Counted from the stretch's first letter, positions 54,000 through 62,849 are shown. The stretch is DNA of 64,000 bases from Enterocloster bolteae (GCF_002234575.2 NZ_CP022464.2:2790001-2854000); one strand, 5' to 3'. Numbers and translations are program-made. Notes: a model not told the origin generated them from the letters alone.

Positions 54000-55211
54000 A
54001 TGAATCAATCATCAGGAAATAAGCCGGTTATCCATGTCAGGATGTTCGGCGGTTTCACCATCACAATGGATGAAAAGGCCATGTGCGACAGCGATAACCG
54101 GTCCAGGAAAGCCTGGAGCCTGCTGAGCTATCTGATAATCAAGCGCAGGGGAGATGTGAGCATCAATGAGCTGTTCCATGCCATCTGGCAGGACGGTGTT
54201 CAGGATAATCCTTACGGCGCCCTTAAAACCCTGGTTTTTCGGGTTAGGAAGATGCTGGAGGCCGCCGGTTTCCCATCTCAGGATTTGATTCTGAGCCAGA
54301 AGGGGGCCTACATGTGGAACCCGGCCTGGGAAACAGAGGTGGACACGGACCGGTTTGAGAGTCTGTGCCGGAGAATCCTGGACCCGGAATTGGATGGGAA
54401 GAATATGTGGGAGGCCTGCCTGGAGGCATTTGAACTCTACAGGGGTATTTTTCTGCCCAGGTCAGCTGAGGAGAGCTGGGTAGGTCCCATGGCTGCCTAT
54501 TATCACACATTATACCAGAAGCTGGTTGTTTATATGGCGGAAGAACTGATCCGGGATAAGGAGTATGCCCAGGTGGAAGAAATCTGCCAGAGGGCCATCG
54601 GCATTGACCGGTTTGCCGAGGATTTCCACTATTACTGGATTTATGCTGCGTATGGACAGGGGGAACAGGAGACTGCCCTGAAGCGGTATAAGGATACCAC
54701 GGATATGTTCTACCGGGAACGTCTGATGACGCCCTCAGAGCATTTTAAGGAATTATACAAGGTTATCAGCAACAGCGAGCAGGAGGTAGTGACTGACCTG
54801 GATGTGATTCAGGAGAATCTGGGCACGGGTAGCGCCGGAGAAGGTCATGGCGCGTACCAGTGTGAATATGCGGTGTTCAAGCGTCTGGTACAGCTGGAAC
54901 GCAGAGGTGTGGAGCGCAGCGGTGATTCCGTGTACCTTTGTCTTTTGACTGTGGGAGACAGGAAGGGACGCACCCTGAAGCCGGAGATCCAGGCGAGGGC
55001 CATGGAGCGCCTGAGGGCGTCTATTCAGAAATCCCTTCGTTCCAGCGACGTTTACGCGCGTTACAGTGTCAGCCAGTTCATTCTGCTTCTGTCCTCCGCC
55101 ACCTTTGAGAACAGCGAGATGGTCATGGACCGGATTCTGTCCGCTTTCAATAAATCGTATGTGCGCAAGGATGTGGCGGTGAATTACAGCCTTGACGTGC
55201 TGAAACCCTGA
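54000..55211 (+). CDS. BTAD/SARP-type regulator with degenerate GGDEF-like C-terminus
   Basis: A 403-residue protein. Residues 5-105 form an OmpR-like winged helix (VRMFGGFTITMDEKAM, SLLSYLIIKRRGDVSINELF, LKTLVFRVRKML). Residues 110-255 form a BTAD-like TPR region (DRFESLCRRILDPE, YAQVEEICQRAIGID). Residues about 300-403 resemble a diguanylate-cyclase fold: ERLRASIQKSLRSSDVYARY followed by SVSQF where GGDEF would stand. Catalysis is therefore not expected. It is probably a DNA-binding activator with a sensory tail; targets are unknown. Confidence 0.82.
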   Translation: MNQSSGNKPVIHVRMFGGFTITMDEKAMCDSDNRSRKAWSLLSYLIIKRRGDVSINELFHAIWQDGVQDNPYGALKTLVFRVRKMLEAAGFPSQDLILSQKGAYMWNPAWETEVDTDRFESLCRRILDPELDGKNMWEACLEAFELYRGIFLPRSAEESWVGPMAAYYHTLYQKLVVYMAEELIRDKEYAQVEEICQRAIGIDRFAEDFHYYWIYAAYGQGEQETALKRYKDTTDMFYRERLMTPSEHFKELYKVISNSEQEVVTDLDVIQENLGTGSAGEGHGAYQCEYAVFKRLVQLERRGVERSGDSVYLCLLTVGDRKGRTLKPEIQARAMERLRASIQKSLRSSDVYARYSVSQFILLLSSATFENSEMVMDRILSAFNKSYVRKDVAVNYSLDVLKP

Positions 55212-55286
55212 TTATCAGAACTTTTATGACAGCTAGGCAGTTGTTTTTAACTGCTTCATATTCATTACATACAGCGAGGTCAGACT

Positions 55287-56204
55287 ATGAAGATAAAAAA
55301 TGCGCTTTTGCTGCTGCTGACAGCCTCCATATGGGGGGTGGCCTTTGTGGCGCAGAGCGTTGGAATGGATTATGTGGGCCCACTTACATTTAACTGCGTC
55401 AGATGCCTTATGGGTGGTGTCGTCCTTCTTCCCTGCATATGGTTTTTTGACAGGAAGAATAAAAGGAAGGAGCAGGTTCCTGTTATACCAGGAGCCAGGA
55501 AGACCCTGATTATAGGAGGAATCTGCTGCGGCGTGGCCCTTTGCCTGGCCAGCAATTTCCAGCAGTTTGGAATCCAGTACACCACAGTGGGAAAGGCAGG
55601 GTTCATAACCGCCTGCTACATTGTCATTGTCCCTGTACTTGGTCTTTTATTAGGTAAGAAATGCAGTCCGGTGGTTGCCGGGGCAGTAGTTCTGTCACTG
55701 GCGGGTCTTTACATGCTGTGCATGAAGGGCGGGGAACTGTCGGTGAACAAAGGGGATCTTCTCATGCTGGTATGCGCATTTCTTTTTGCTGTGCATATCA
55801 TGATTATTGATTTCTTTTCCCCTGTTGTGGACGGAGTAAAGATGTCCTGTATCCAGTTTTTTGTCAGCGGCATCCTCTCAGGAGCAGCCATGCTGATTTA
55901 TGAAACGCCTGAATGGAGCCAGATTATAGCCGCATGGGCGCCGGTTCTCTATGCAGGCATCATGTCCTGCGGAGTGGCTTATACCCTGCAGATTGTGGGA
56001 CAGAAGGGGATGAATCCAACGGTGGCTTCCCTGATTCTGAGCCTGGAATCCAGTATTTCAGTTCTGGCCGGATGGGTGATTTTAGGGCAAAGGCTTTCTT
56101 CCAAGGAAGTACTGGGCTGCGCCCTTATGTTTGGCGCCATCATACTGGCGCAGATTCCGGTGGGACGCCGCAGGCAAGCCTCTCTGAATACGGAGGGAAA
56201 CTAG
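55287..56204 (+). CDS. EamA/DMT-family transporter
   Basis: A 305-residue inner-membrane protein with ten hydrophobic segments in two EamA repeats (LLTASIWGVAFVAQSVG near the start, SLILSLESSISVLAGWVILG near the end). The family exports or imports small metabolites; the substrate is unknown. It follows the regulator after a 75-base gap. Confidence 0.92.
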   Translation: MKIKNALLLLLTASIWGVAFVAQSVGMDYVGPLTFNCVRCLMGGVVLLPCIWFFDRKNKRKEQVPVIPGARKTLIIGGICCGVALCLASNFQQFGIQYTTVGKAGFITACYIVIVPVLGLLLGKKCSPVVAGAVVLSLAGLYMLCMKGGELSVNKGDLLMLVCAFLFAVHIMIIDFFSPVVDGVKMSCIQFFVSGILSGAAMLIYETPEWSQIIAAWAPVLYAGIMSCGVAYTLQIVGQKGMNPTVASLILSLESSISVLAGWVILGQRLSSKEVLGCALMFGAIILAQIPVGRRRQASLNTEGN

Positions 56205-56260
56205 AGGGCCCGGTGCAGAAGGAAACCGGTGTTACAGAAGGCAGCCGGTGTTACAGAATG

Positions 56261-56325
56261 CAGTCAATCAGAAACCAGTCAACCAGAAACCAGTCAACCA
56301 GAAACCAGTCAACCAGAAACCAGCC
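56261..56325 (+). repeat. 15-bp tandem repeat after the EamA gene
   Basis: Four copies of CAGTCAACCAGAAAC (first one with T for C) in register, with a partial fifth, at 56261-56325. Just before it, CCGGTGTTACAGAA occurs twice (from 56226 and 56245). The stretch lies in the 267-base gap between the transporter and folC and has no gene. Confidence 0.88.
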
Positions 56326-56423
56326 AATAATACAGAAACCGGCAAAGAGGATTCCTGTCGCATCCTGACGAAGGGCGGCGAGAATATCCGGTTGCCAATT
56401 GAATAAAATTAGGTTAAGATTAT

Positions 56424-56450
56424 AAAAGCCTGTCCGGCAGACAGGCTTTT
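56424..56450 (+). terminator. Intrinsic terminator between the EamA gene and folC
   Basis: Perfect 11-bp arms AAAAGCCTGTC (56424-56434) and GACAGGCTTTT (56440-56450). It is T-rich on both strands and may act in both directions. Confidence 0.85.
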
Positions 56451-56471
56451 AAGAAAGAATGGATTTTAGTT

Positions 56472-57836
56472 ATGGGACAAGCAGAGGAGTATTTGGACCG
56501 CATTCCCATGTGGACCAGGAAAAAGAATTCATTGGAGGACGTCAGGCGGTTTCTGGATTATCTGGGAAACCCTGACCGGGACAGACCGGCGATTCATGTG
56601 GCAGGGACCAATGGAAAGGGTTCTGTGTGCGCATTTCTCACCTCTATTTTAGGTGAGGCCGGTTACAGCACCGGCACCTTTATCTCACCACATCTGGTGG
56701 AGGTGCGTGAACGTTTTCTGATTAATGGGGAAATGGTGGATCAGGAAAGCTTTGAAGGGGCTTTTGAGACTGTCCTTGAGGCCAGCAGAAAGCTTGCGGA
56801 CCAGGGACTCTGCCATCCCACTTTTTTTGAATTCCTGTTTTATATGGCCATGGTCCTGTTCAGAATGCATGATGTGGATGTGATGATTCTGGAAACAGGC
56901 ATGGGCGGCAGGCTGGATACCACCAATGTGCTGGAACGGCCGGCAGCCTGTGTGATTACCTCCATCAGCATGGACCATACCAGGTATCTGGGCGATACCC
57001 TGGCCAAGATTGCAGGGGAAAAGGCCGGCATTATAAAGACCGGTGTTCCTCTTGTTTTTGACGATGGGCAGCCGGAGGTCTCCACCATACTGGAAGGATT
57101 TGCTTTCCGCAAGGGTGCTGCCAGATATCCGGTAGGCCGGGATGATTTTTATGTGGAGGAGATAGGCGAAAAAGGCCTGTCCATTAACGCCAGGATGAAG
57201 GACGGCAGATGCCTGGAGCTGGAGATTCCCTTTGAAGCTTTTTACCAGGCGGAGAACGCCATGCTGGCTGTGCGCACCCTGGACGTCCTGCGCTACCCCG
57301 GAGAATGTCCCAGGACAGGATGCCGGATGCCGGGACACGGTCCCTGCATCTGCCCGGACGGAAAGGAATGGGGAATATCGGACCAGCATATTATAAAGGG
57401 CCTGAAGAATACATTCTGGCCCGGCCGTATGGAGCAGGTGAGGCCGGGAATCTACCTGGACGGTGCCCATAATCCCGGCGGTATTGAGGCGTTCATACAG
57501 ACAGCCGGGGAAATTTCGGACAGACAGGGAAAGAAGCCATGGCTGCTGTTTGCAGCTGTTTCAGATAAGGACTATGAGCGTATGGCAGAGCAGCTGTGCA
57601 AAGAGATGATATGGGAAGCAGTGGGCGTGGTTCATATGAACAGTGACAGAGGACTGGCGGCTGAAGAGCTGGCCAGGGTATTCAGAACCTATACGTCCAG
57701 ACCTGTTTATTCATATGGGGACACAAAGAGCGCGGTTGAGGATATGGCTGAAAAGAGCCGGGAGGGACTGCTGTTCTGCGCCGGATCCCTGTATCTCATC
57801 GGTGAGATTAAGGCGGTACTGGAGCAGAAGCCCTGA
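56472..57836 (+). CDS. folC: Folylpolyglutamate synthase / dihydrofolate synthase
   Basis: A 454-residue Mur-ligase-fold enzyme that adds glutamate to folates. It has the P-loop GTNGKGSVCAF, the omega-loop region GTFISPHLVEVRERF, METGMGGRLD-type residues (ILETGMGGRLDTTN), the SMDHTRYLGDTLAKIAGEKAGI stretch around position 170, and the C-terminal DGAHNPGG. The length is normal. A terminator precedes it, so it likely has its own promoter. Confidence 0.94.
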   Translation: MGQAEEYLDRIPMWTRKKNSLEDVRRFLDYLGNPDRDRPAIHVAGTNGKGSVCAFLTSILGEAGYSTGTFISPHLVEVRERFLINGEMVDQESFEGAFETVLEASRKLADQGLCHPTFFEFLFYMAMVLFRMHDVDVMILETGMGGRLDTTNVLERPAACVITSISMDHTRYLGDTLAKIAGEKAGIIKTGVPLVFDDGQPEVSTILEGFAFRKGAARYPVGRDDFYVEEIGEKGLSINARMKDGRCLELEIPFEAFYQAENAMLAVRTLDVLRYPGECPRTGCRMPGHGPCICPDGKEWGISDQHIIKGLKNTFWPGRMEQVRPGIYLDGAHNPGGIEAFIQTAGEISDRQGKKPWLLFAAVSDKDYERMAEQLCKEMIWEAVGVVHMNSDRGLAAEELARVFRTYTSRPVYSYGDTKSAVEDMAEKSREGLLFCAGSLYLIGEIKAVLEQKP

Positions 57837-57865
57837 GCAGACCTGATAAGATAGGAGTGATATAC

Positions 57866-58012
57866 ATGATTGATTTTGAAGAGGAGATTGAGCGTTTTAA
57901 ACCAAGCCTGGATGTGGAAGAGGTGGAGGACGCCATTGTTAAGAGCGATTTGACGGATATGACGGACATCATGATGGAACTGATAAAAGAAAGAGGCGAG
58001 CGGGACCTGTGA
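57866..58012 (+). CDS. Small acidic protein upstream of the TPR gene
   Basis: A 48-residue frame (begins MIDFEEEIERFKPSLDVEEV, ends ELIKERGERDL) with a good AGGAGTGA site. Its stop codon overlaps the GTG start of the TPR gene (GTGA). The acidic, helical composition and tight coupling indicate a real gene whose product may bind the TPR protein. No family is recognised. Confidence 0.75.
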   Translation: MIDFEEEIERFKPSLDVEEVEDAIVKSDLTDMTDIMMELIKERGERDL

Positions 58013-59319
58013 ATACAGACTATGCAAGAAAGAACCAGCAGATAGCCAACAGCTTCTACAACCTGGGCCTGGAAAAGGCCAGGATACGGGATCTGTCCGG
58101 CGCGGCCCAGTGCCTGAAGAAGAGCCTGCATTTTAATAAGTATCAGACAGATGCCAGGAATCTGCTGGGACTGATATACTATGAGAACGGTGAAGTGGCA
58201 GATGCCCTGGTACAGTGGGTCATCAGCCTGAATCTGCAGCCGGAGGATAATCTGGCGGACCATTATCTGGATGAGATTCAGAGGAAGCCGGGACAGCTGG
58301 AGATAGAGAGCCAGAATGTGAAAACATTTAACCAGGCGCTCTGGCACGCCCAAAACGGAAGCGATGATTTGGCCATTCTCCAGCTGGCCAGGGTGGTGGA
58401 GTCAAACCCTCATTTTGTGAAGGCCCATCTGCTCCTGGCCCTGTTATATATGGCCAGAGAGGACTTTAATAAGGCCGGGCGCTGCCTGTACAAGATTCTC
58501 CAGATTGACAAGAGCAACCAGAAGGCCCTGTACTATATGTCCATTGTAAAACAGAATACAGGCAGGGCTGATGCGGAGAAGCGCAAGATGGTGAAGGCAT
58601 TTTCCCATCGGAAGATGGAGGATGACGATGTCATCATCCCTAATACTTATAAGGAAAATACAGGTATTTCCACTGTGCTTCACATCATTATAGGACTGGT
58701 TCTGGGCATTATGGCATTTTATTTTCTCATTCTGCCGGCCAGGACAAGGGACCTTAACAGCATTCACGATAACAACCTGAAATCCTACATGCAGAAGCTT
58801 AACAATGCAAATCAGCAGTACGATATTCTGAAAGCGGATTACGATGAGCTGGATGCCCACACAAAGGAGATTCAGGCCCGTCTGGACGAGCTGACCACAG
58901 GCAACACCAGCGTCATTGCCCAGTACCAGGGACTGATTTGGATTCTCCAGGATTACAGGAGCGGTGATTTGGTGGCAGCGGCCAAGGCATTTGCAGGAGC
59001 AGGCTTTGATTTGATTGAGGACGAAAACATACAGGCTATTGTGGAAAATATCCGTCAGGATATGACGGCGAATATCTACCAGAGTCTGGTGGACCGGGGA
59101 CTTCAGCTGTGGAACGCAGGCAATAAGACAGAGGCCATGGACTATTTCCAGGCCAGTCTGACCATAAAGCCGGATAATCCGGAAGCCTTGTTCTATGTGG
59201 GGCGTCTGTACCAGGATGCCGGCGACACGGACAATGCCAATTCCATGTTTGACAAAGTGGTCAATGAATTCCCGGATTCCGAATATGTGGACCGGGCAAA
59301 GAATGCCAGAGGTTATTAA
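58009..59319 (+). CDS. Membrane-anchored TPR protein
   Basis: A 436-residue protein with TPR repeats in the N-terminal half (NSFYNLGLEKARIRDLSGAA, KAHLLLALLYMAREDFNKAG). One transmembrane helix follows (about 222-244, VLHIIIGLVLGIMAFYFLIL), then a coiled-coil region (about 250-300) and C-terminal TPRs (NPEALFYVGRLYQDAGDTDN). It is a likely scaffold with TPRs on both sides of the membrane. The start codon is GTG. A terminator follows, so it is separate from spoIIA. Confidence 0.85.
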   Translation: MNTDYARKNQQIANSFYNLGLEKARIRDLSGAAQCLKKSLHFNKYQTDARNLLGLIYYENGEVADALVQWVISLNLQPEDNLADHYLDEIQRKPGQLEIESQNVKTFNQALWHAQNGSDDLAILQLARVVESNPHFVKAHLLLALLYMAREDFNKAGRCLYKILQIDKSNQKALYYMSIVKQNTGRADAEKRKMVKAFSHRKMEDDDVIIPNTYKENTGISTVLHIIIGLVLGIMAFYFLILPARTRDLNSIHDNNLKSYMQKLNNANQQYDILKADYDELDAHTKEIQARLDELTTGNTSVIAQYQGLIWILQDYRSGDLVAAAKAFAGAGFDLIEDENIQAIVENIRQDMTANIYQSLVDRGLQLWNAGNKTEAMDYFQASLTIKPDNPEALFYVGRLYQDAGDTDNANSMFDKVVNEFPDSEYVDRAKNARGY

Positions 59320-59337
59320 TTTAAACGGTTTTTCAGG

Positions 59338-59386
59338 AAAGATACTACAGAAGATAAGAAACATGTCTTTTGTGGTATCTTTTTTT
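59338..59386 (+). terminator. Strong intrinsic terminator before spoIIAA
   Basis: Arms 59338-59354 and 59366-59382 pair over 17 bases (two G-T wobbles) and end in a run of seven T. Confidence 0.92.
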
Positions 59387-59421
59387 GTATTTTATAGGCA
59401 CTGAGAAAGGAGTATGGAGGG

Positions 59422-59763
59422 ATGGAACAGACAACGTTTACGTATGAGGCCAGGGAGCAGATGCTGGTGATTCACCTTCCGGGAGAGCTGGACCACCATA
59501 ACTGCAGGAACCTGAAACGGGATACGGACCTGCTTTTGGCGGAGAATTACATCAATCGGATTGTATTTGATTTTACACACACATCATTTATGGATTCATC
59601 CGGCATCGGGGTACTTTTAAACCGTTATAAGCAGATGGCAGCCAGCCGGGGAACCGTGGCCTATTACGGGGCAGGACCCCAGGTCAGGCGGATACTGGAG
59701 ATGGGCGGTGTAAGCCGCCTTATCAAAGGATATGAAGACAGGGAATCAGCAATAAAGGGATGA
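59422..59763 (+). CDS. spoIIAA: Anti-sigma F factor antagonist SpoIIAA
   Basis: A 113-residue STAS-domain protein with the phosphorylatable serine in FMDSSGIGVLLNRYK. When dephosphorylated in the forespore it binds SpoIIAB and frees sigma F. It is first in the canonical three-gene order. A GGAGGG site precedes the ATG; its stop overlaps the next frame. Confidence 0.95.
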   Translation: MEQTTFTYEAREQMLVIHLPGELDHHNCRNLKRDTDLLLAENYINRIVFDFTHTSFMDSSGIGVLLNRYKQMAASRGTVAYYGAGPQVRRILEMGGVSRLIKGYEDRESAIKG

Positions 59764-59783
59764 AAAAGATGGAGGATAAGAAG

Positions 59784-60218
59784 ATGGAGACAAACAGAGA
59801 ACACATGAGGCTGGAAATGGAGAGCCTTTCCCGGAATGAGGAGTTTGCCAGGGTGGTGACCGCCGTGTTCATGAGCAGGCTGGACCCCACCCTGGAGGAG
59901 GTGGACGATGTGAAGACAGCCGTATCCGAGGCAGTGACCAATGCAGTCATACATGGCTACAGGGGAGACAGGGGAACCATATATCTGGACCTGACCGCAG
60001 ATATGGAGGAACGGACCCTGACCGTGGCGGTGAAGGACTGCGGTGTGGGTATAGCGGATGTGAAACAGGCCATGGAGCCTATGTTTACCACGGATCCCGA
60101 AGGTGAGCGCTCCGGCATGGGCTTTTCCTTCATGGAGGCCTTTATGGACCAGGTAGAGGTGGAGTCCGAACCAAATCATGGCACATTGGTGACAATGAAG
60201 AAATCCATCGGCAGGTGA
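59784..60218 (+). CDS. spoIIAB: Anti-sigma F factor / kinase SpoIIAB
   Basis: A GHKL-type kinase of about 144 residues. The N-box is SEAVTNAVIHGY and G1 is KDCGVGIADV, with GMGFSFMEAF later. It holds sigma F inactive and phosphorylates SpoIIAA. An ATG at 59760 is possible, but the ATG at 59784 has GGAGG at 8 bases and gives the typical length. Confidence 0.95.
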   Translation: METNREHMRLEMESLSRNEEFARVVTAVFMSRLDPTLEEVDDVKTAVSEAVTNAVIHGYRGDRGTIYLDLTADMEERTLTVAVKDCGVGIADVKQAMEPMFTTDPEGERSGMGFSFMEAFMDQVEVESEPNHGTLVTMKKSIGR

Positions 60219-60223
60219 CGGCG

Positions 60224-60937
60224 ATGGATGAGACCATGAAATTAATCAATATGGCTCACGAAGGGGATAAAGCGGCAAGAGACCAGCTGGTCATGGACAA
60301 TGTGGGACTTATATGGAGCATTGTAAGGCGGTTCTCAGGCCGGGGATATGAGATGGAGGATCTGTTCCAGATTGGAAGCATCGGACTGATTAAGGCCATT
60401 GACAAATTTGACACTGGGTTTGACGTGAAATTTTCTACCTATGCAGTGCCCATGATTACAGGGGAGATTAAACGATTTCTCAGGGATGACGGTATGATCA
60501 AGGTCAGCCGCTCCATCAAGGAACTGGGGGTTAAGGTCAGGGCCGCCAGGGAGGAAATGACATACGCTCTGGGAAGGGAACCTACCATTGAGGAGATTGC
60601 AGGCAGGTTAGGAACCAGCCGTGAGGAAGTGGCGGCGTCCCTGGAAGCAGCGGCAGAGGTGGAGTCGTTATACCGTCCGGCGGACAGCGGGGATGAAAAT
60701 TCCACCTATCTCATGGACCGCCTGGCCCAGGACAACAATGACCATGAGGATTTGTTAAACCGAATGGTTTTAAAGGATTTGATGGAGGGACTTGAGGAAG
60801 AGCAGAGAGAAATCATTCTGCGCAGATATTTTTACAATGAGACTCAGACCCAGATTGCCGGAGAGCTGGGCATTTCCCAGGTACAGGTGTCGAGGCTGGA
60901 AAAACGTATATTGAAAGAAATGAGGAAAAAACTGTAA
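60224..60937 (+). CDS. sigF: RNA polymerase sigma F factor
   Basis: About 237 residues of a sigma-70-type sporulation factor. Region 2 is DNVGLIWSIVRRFSGRGYEM followed by EDLFQIGSIGLIKAIDKFD; region 3 contains GREPTIEEIAGRLG; region 4 contains TQTQIAGELGISQVQVSRLE. It drives early forespore transcription. The ATG at 60224 with AGGTGA upstream is preferred over the GTG at 60215. Confidence 0.96.
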   Translation: MDETMKLINMAHEGDKAARDQLVMDNVGLIWSIVRRFSGRGYEMEDLFQIGSIGLIKAIDKFDTGFDVKFSTYAVPMITGEIKRFLRDDGMIKVSRSIKELGVKVRAAREEMTYALGREPTIEEIAGRLGTSREEVAASLEAAAEVESLYRPADSGDENSTYLMDRLAQDNNDHEDLLNRMVLKDLMEGLEEEQREIILRRYFYNETQTQIAGELGISQVQVSRLEKRILKEMRKKL

Positions 60938-60951
60938 ACAAAAGCCTTATG

Positions 60952-60980
60952 GTATAAAAAGTTCCATGGAAGTCATACTA
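60952..60980 (+). promoter_or_regulatory. Sigma-G-type promoter of the spoVA gene set
   Basis: GTATA (60952-60956), 17 bases, then CATACTA (60974-60980). This fits the known sigma G/F consensus (GHATR, 17-18 bases, CATWHTA) at every position. It lies 45 bases before the 81-residue membrane protein gene and the spoVA genes, which are sigma G targets in other sporeformers. Confidence 0.8.
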
Positions 60981-61025
60981 GATACCAGAAACCAATTAAC
61001 TTTTCTTGAAAAGGATGTGATTCTT

Positions 61026-61271
61026 ATGGGTTTTGGTAAACGAGTATGTGAACTGCTTGCAGTCATAGCTTCCCTTCTCCTGATAGGGGCCCTGGTATGG
61101 TATCTGTCCTCAGGTTTCGGAGACAGGGGATATGAAAAGGAAGGGACGCTGGTATGGGAGGAGATGGACGGGCCTTCCGTGGAAGAGGAAGTATGTCCGG
61201 CCTTTGTGACTGACCCTGTGTCCATGATGTACGGACAGCAGGAAATCCAAAGGAGCGGAAGAGGTCTATGA
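61026..61271 (+). CDS. Small membrane protein ahead of spoVAA, predicted forespore protein
   Basis: An 81-residue protein with one transmembrane helix (about 9-30, LLAVIASLLLIGALVWYL) and an acidic exterior or luminal tail. An AAAAGGATG site precedes the ATG at 61026; the open frame further upstream includes the sigma G promoter and is not used. The stop overlaps the spoVAA start (ATGA). It is not a known SpoVA subunit. Position and promoter suggest that it is made in the forespore with the DPA channel proteins. Confidence 0.75.
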   Translation: MGFGKRVCELLAVIASLLLIGALVWYLSSGFGDRGYEKEGTLVWEEMDGPSVEEEVCPAFVTDPVSMMYGQQEIQRSGRGL

Positions 61272-61894
61272 ACCATACAGTCTATTTAAAACTAAGTCAA
61301 ATCACGGAGCTGACCCACAAGGACGTTGTCCTAAAGGACGTGGCCCAGGTTTACTGCGACGACCAGAATGTGATGAATAAATGCAACTCCATGAAGGTCA
61401 TGACCGTGAAGGTGGACGCCAAGCGGCGCTATATCATGAGTGCCCTGGATGTAATCAACAAGTTAAAACAGCTGGACTCCACCATTGATGTAAACAACGT
61501 GGGGGAGACGGATTTTATTATAGCCTACAAACCGCCTTCCCCGCCTGCTTACATCTGGCAGTGGACCAAGACTGTATTTGTCTGCCTGGTGTGTTTTTTC
61601 GGCGCTGCATTTGCCATTATGACCTTTAACAATGACGTCAGCGTCACCGATGTGTTCAGCGAGGTGTTCAGCCTGGTCATGGGCTATGAATCCGGAGGTT
61701 TTACTGTGCTGGAGATTAGCTATTCGGTTGGTCTGGCCGTGGGCATCATCGGTTTCTTCAATCATTTCGCAGCCATAAAACTGAATACGGACCCCACGCC
61801 GTTAGAGGTGGAAATGCGCCTTTATGAGGACAATATCAGTAAGACCCTGATTGCCAATGACGGCAGAAAGGAGTCCAAAATTGATATTACTTAA
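61268..61894 (+). CDS. spoVAA: Stage V sporulation protein AA
   Basis: A 208-residue protein with a soluble N-terminal part (YLKLSQITELTHKDVVLKDV) and two transmembrane segments in the C-terminal half, matching SpoVAA. SpoVA proteins take up dipicolinic acid during spore formation and release it in germination. It overlaps its neighbours on both sides. Confidence 0.92.
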   Translation: MNHTVYLKLSQITELTHKDVVLKDVAQVYCDDQNVMNKCNSMKVMTVKVDAKRRYIMSALDVINKLKQLDSTIDVNNVGETDFIIAYKPPSPPAYIWQWTKTVFVCLVCFFGAAFAIMTFNNDVSVTDVFSEVFSLVMGYESGGFTVLEISYSVGLAVGIIGFFNHFAAIKLNTDPTPLEVEMRLYEDNISKTLIANDGRKESKIDIT

Positions 61895-62324
61895 AAAATG
61901 TCTGCTGGCGTTCTTCGGTCTGTGCGCCGGCGGCATCATTGCAGCCGGCGTATATGCGTTCCTGGCCATTATCGGCGTGTTTGTGCGCCTCATGGGAAAG
62001 ACAGGTACCAGGAAGCATATTTTTCTGTATGAGACAGTGATTATTCTGGGCGGGGTCCTGGGAAATATACTGGATATTTATGAGTTTCCCATCTATATGG
62101 GGCCCTATATCGGCACCCTTTTCATATGTGTATTCGGACTGTCGGTTGGGATTTTTGTGGGCTGTCTGGTCATGTCCCTGGCAGAGACGCTAAAGGCACT
62201 TCCGGTCATCAGCCGGAGGATTCACCTGGCCGTGGGACTTCAGTATCTGATATTTGCCCTGGCGGCAGGGAAAATGGCGGGGTCCCTGGTATATTTCTGG
62301 AATCATATGGCCTCCCTGGGATGA
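61881..62324 (+). CDS. spoVAB: Stage V sporulation protein AB
   Basis: A roughly 147-residue membrane protein with four hydrophobic segments (AFFGLCAGGIIAAGVYAFLA, VIILGGVLGNILDI). The probable start is TTG at 61881, seven bases after AAAGGAG and inside the end of spoVAA. The frame is also open to 61851, but without a site there. Confidence 0.9.
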   Translation: MILLKKCLLAFFGLCAGGIIAAGVYAFLAIIGVFVRLMGKTGTRKHIFLYETVIILGGVLGNILDIYEFPIYMGPYIGTLFICVFGLSVGIFVGCLVMSLAETLKALPVISRRIHLAVGLQYLIFALAAGKMAGSLVYFWNHMASLG

Positions 62325-62393
62325 TGTGGCCAAAGAGGATGAGCCAAAAAGGTTTAGGGCTGTCCGCAGCCGGATTTTGAGAGGAGTAAACGA

Positions 62394-62849
62394 ATGGAGA
62401 TTGATAAGAAAAAGTATGAGGAGTACGTGAAACAGGTGACTCCCACCCACAGCCTGGCAAAGAACATGGCGGCGGCCTTTCTGGTAGGCGGAATCATCTG
62501 CGTGCTGGGACAGTTTGCCCTGAATTTCATGATGAACAGCATGGGTATGGACCAGGAAACAGCAGCGGCCTGGACTTTGCTGGAGCTGATTCTTTTAAGT
62601 ATCCTGCTGACCGGATTCAATATCTATCCAAAGATTGTGAAGTTCGGGGGAGCAGGCGCCCTGGTGCCGATAACAGGATTTGCCAATTCCGTGGTGGCGC
62701 CGGCCATCGAGTTTCACGCGGAGGGCGAGGTGTTCGGTGTTGGCTGTAAGATATTTACCATTGCCGGGCCGGTGATTTTGTACGGGGTTTTGACCAGCTG
62801 GGTCTTGGGGCTGATTTACTGGGTTGGGACGATGATGGGGATTTTTTAG
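62394..62849 (+). CDS. spoVAC: Stage V sporulation protein AC
   Basis: A 151-residue membrane protein with the SpoVAC pattern (YVKQVTPTHSLAKNMAAAFL, GGAGALVPITGFANSVVAPA, FTIAGPVILYGVLTSW). In Bacillus it acts as a mechanosensitive channel part. A GAGGAG site precedes the ATG. Unlike the usual order, spoVAD and spoVAE do not follow; AT-rich unrelated genes do. Confidence 0.95.
   Translation: MEIDKKKYEEYVKQVTPTHSLAKNMAAAFLVGGIICVLGQFALNFMMNSMGMDQETAAAWTLLELILLSILLTGFNIYPKIVKFGGAGALVPITGFANSVVAPAIEFHAEGEVFGVGCKIFTIAGPVILYGVLTSWVLGLIYWVGTMMGIF

Noticed and set aside
58444..59364. 306-codon minus-strand frame opposite the TPR gene
   Set aside because: The plus strand encodes clear TPR repeats and a membrane helix; the reverse frame lacks any recognisable feature.
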